The notes below the pieces were generated by a model that made no database searches, was not told where the DNA came from, and saw nothing but the letters and a program-made list of their open reading frames with translations. From positions 1 through 64,000 of the forward strand of contig JBGPHC010000023.1 of assembly GCA_041484195.1 (NCBI GenBank): a stretch of DNA of 64,000 bases, given 5' to 3'. Source of the stretch: PSRI01 sp041484195 (GTDB taxonomy: Bacteria > Bacteroidota > Bacteroidia > Chitinophagales > Chitinophagaceae). Numbering within the stretch: the stretch's first letter is position 1; each line of letters begins with the position of its first letter. Positions 62,331 to 64,000 of the stretch are shown in pieces. The position numbers were made by a program, and so were the translations under genes.

Positions 62331-64000
62331 TTAACGTGTTTTTACATTCAGCATGTCGGAGAGAACATGGAATGCTTCATCAAGATAAACATCTTCATTC
62401 AAATTTTTCAGCCATACCACATTCACGGCCGTTCTTTCCGCGCTGGCCTGCAGACGCTCTTTGTCGAACCCATTATTATTGGTGGCATAGTCCTTTCCCG
62501 CTGCGGCAAGCCTGATATCCGTCTGGGCATAATGACTGCTGCGTTCCTGGTACTGTTTTTCGAATCCATCCATCCGGAGATTGAATCTCCTGCTATTGAG
62601 ATCTTTCCGCAGCCAATCCCTGAGCTGCACTAGTCTCTTGAAATCTGCGCTCTCATTCACCCTTTTTTGCGCCTGCTCGTTTAAAATGGCCGTGGGCAAT
62701 GGCGCGAGAATGGGATAATGTATTTTTTCGGTGGTATCGGGCAATAAGGCGGTCCTGTTGTCTGATTCCCTCACTTTGAAAACATCATATATATCCGGCA
62801 GTGGTATATCGGGTTTGACTCCCGAAAACTGAACCGTTCGCCCATTCACCCGGTAGAATTTCCGCACCGTCACTTTAATGAAACCGTATTCAGGTTCCTT
62901 TTGATTGGCGGCAGATGGATTGGATGAGGTGTCCACCGGGAGTATCACCTGCGCTGTTCCCTTACCGTAAGTAGTGCTTCCCACTACCAGCGCTCTCTGA
63001 TAGTCCTGTAACACTGATGCCAGCAATTCGGAAGCCGAGGCACTCATGCTGTTTACCATCAATATCAATGGCCCATCATAAATACTGCCCCGGTTCATAT
63101 CCTTGATAACTGCCCTCTTTCCTGTGCGGTCTTTAACCATCACCAGCGGGCCCTCGTTAATGAAAATTCCTGCCATATCCAAGGCCTCTTTCAGCGAGCC
63201 ACCGCCATTGAAGCGAAGGTCCAGGACCAACCCTTCAATATTTTCTCTTTTCAATTTAACCACTTCCTTGGCCACATCATTGGCGCAACTTGACCCGAGT
63301 TCGGATTCTTCTCTCGAATAAAAGCCGGGCAGAGAAATATACCCGATCTTCCTATCGCCTTTCAATACAAAACTCTTCACGAAATTTTCATCGTCCTTCA
63401 CTTCCTCTTTCATGAGCCGGACGGTCTTCATGACCCCATTCACTTGTCTAACGGTAAGGTTCATGCGCGTATCGTTGGTTCCTTCCAGCACCTTGTTAGC
63501 GTCATCTATGTCCATGCCCGATAGGTCAATGGCCGCCTTGCCTTCCGGCGCTATCTGGAGCAGCACGTCTCCCCTATGCAATTCCCCTCCTTTCCACGCG
63601 GGACCGCCGGGCACCAACTGACTTATCACGATCTCTCCTTTTTCATTTTCATCGAGGCGTATGCCCACCGATAATTCTACTCCGTTCAATTCCTCCTCGA
63701 ATTCCTGCTTTGCCTTCAGGGGCATATATTCGGAATGCGGATCAAAACGGGTGGCAATGGCATTGCAATAGACCGTGCCTACATAATTTTCAAAGCCATC
63801 CTCGTTCTGGCTGATGCGACGCAGGGCTGTGGTTTCCTTCAATAAGACTCTCTTCCTGGCTTCCGGCTCCATATCCAAATTGTTTTTCCCGCTCTCCTTC
63901 GTGCTGGCCTGATCCCGGAGCCCGAATAAGGTTACAAGGGTTCTGTACTTTAGCCATTTGGTCCAGTTGGAGGCGAATTGCTTTTCATCGGCGGCATAAT
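62331..64000 (-). CDS. prc: Carboxy-terminal processing protease (S41A), partial
   Basis: The frame stays open to the right edge, giving 555 residues of a Tsp/Prc-type periplasmic protease; the N-terminal signal and part of the N-terminal domain are outside. A PDZ domain lies about residues 110-190 (VELSVGIRLDENEKGE; GGELHRGDVLLQI). The S41 domain shows the catalytic Ser in NSMSASASE and the Lys in TYGKGTAQ, forming the Ser/Lys dyad. It trims or degrades exported proteins from the C-terminus. A secreted coiled-coil protein follows 20 bp later. Confidence 0.92.
   Translation of the reverse strand, partial: YAADEKQFASNWTKWLKYRTLVTLFGLRDQASTKESGKNNLDMEPEARKRVLLKETTALRRISQNEDGFENYVGTVYCNAIATRFDPHSEYMPLKAKQEFEEELNGVELSVGIRLDENEKGEIVISQLVPGGPAWKGGELHRGDVLLQIAPEGKAAIDLSGMDIDDANKVLEGTNDTRMNLTVRQVNGVMKTVRLMKEEVKDDENFVKSFVLKGDRKIGYISLPGFYSREESELGSSCANDVAKEVVKLKRENIEGLVLDLRFNGGGSLKEALDMAGIFINEGPLVMVKDRTGKRAVIKDMNRGSIYDGPLILMVNSMSASASELLASVLQDYQRALVVGSTTYGKGTAQVILPVDTSSNPSAANQKEPEYGFIKVTVRKFYRVNGRTVQFSGVKPDIPLPDIYDVFKVRESDNRTALLPDTTEKIHYPILAPLPTAILNEQAQKRVNESADFKRLVQLRDWLRKDLNSRRFNLRMDGFEKQYQERSSHYAQTDIRLAAAGKDYATNNNGFDKERLQASAERTAVNVVWLKNLNEDVYLDEAFHVLSDMLNVKTR

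Overview
The window comes from a member of the Bacteroidota, most likely a Chitinophagia/Chitinophagaceae-type bacterium. The supporting signs are a secreted giant protein with a type IX secretion (Por) C-terminal sorting tail, Bacteroidota-only families (DUF4199, DUF1599, a BT_3928-like DoxX protein, a SusB-type GH97 enzyme, a catalytically degenerate second dihydroorotase), and promoters of the Bacteroidota type (-33 TTTG / -7 TAnnTTTG), best seen upstream of ndk. Most of the window is ordinary chromosomal housekeeping and glycan-metabolism DNA.

Layout. 1-540: tandem array of a ~110-bp repeat that recurs at three other loci. 0.5-2.5 kb: small membrane protein, HEAT-like protein, sugar kinase-like phosphotransferase. 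2.6-11.7 kb (minus): a planctomycete-style group made of a membrane cytochrome c with DUF2231 and leucine-rich repeats, a Tat-exported TIM-barrel isomerase, a DUF1501 protein, a PSD1/DUF1549/DUF1553 cytochrome and a GH97 glycosidase. 11.8-19.6 kb (minus): SlyD, then a run of genes for GDP-D-glycero-alpha-D-manno-heptose (gmhB, hddC, gmhA, hddA) with two glycosyltransferases, DUF4199 and a pseudo-dihydroorotase. 19.75 kb: tRNA-Pro(GGG) with terminator. 20.1-24.2 kb: a 1353-residue T9SS-exported repeat protein. 25.9-27.0 kb: a dead IS1595-type element with a 218-bp IS110-type fragment inside it. 27-55 kb: mainly housekeeping genes (UbiD-type decarboxylase, ndk, nrnA, FKBP, folP, recF, pdhA, ribH, gyrA, sirtuin, saccharopine dehydrogenase-like) mixed with transport, lipoprotein and GH16 genes. 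55.7-61.1 kb: an AT-rich accessory stretch with unrecognised membrane proteins, a frameshifted winged-helix gene, a decayed gene fragment and two interleaved dispersed repeat families. 61.2-64.0 kb: a secreted coiled-coil protein and a carboxy-terminal processing protease that runs off the right edge.

Functional links. The heptose genes form a complete route from sedoheptulose-7-phosphate to GDP-heptose and sit with two glycosyltransferases, so they probably feed a surface polysaccharide or S-layer glycan. The 2.6-11.7 kb group consists of exported, partly haem-binding proteins next to an exported sugar isomerase-like protein and a glycosidase, which suggests periplasmic oxidative or hydrolytic glycan turnover. 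This is inference from context only.

The most unusual material is the repeat system: two dispersed families that travel together (a ~110-bp unit and a ~270-bp AT-rich module), present as single, triple and quintuple copies. The nested transposon remnant and the accessory island at 56-61 kb come next. No complete novel defence or mobile system could be demonstrated from the sequence alone.
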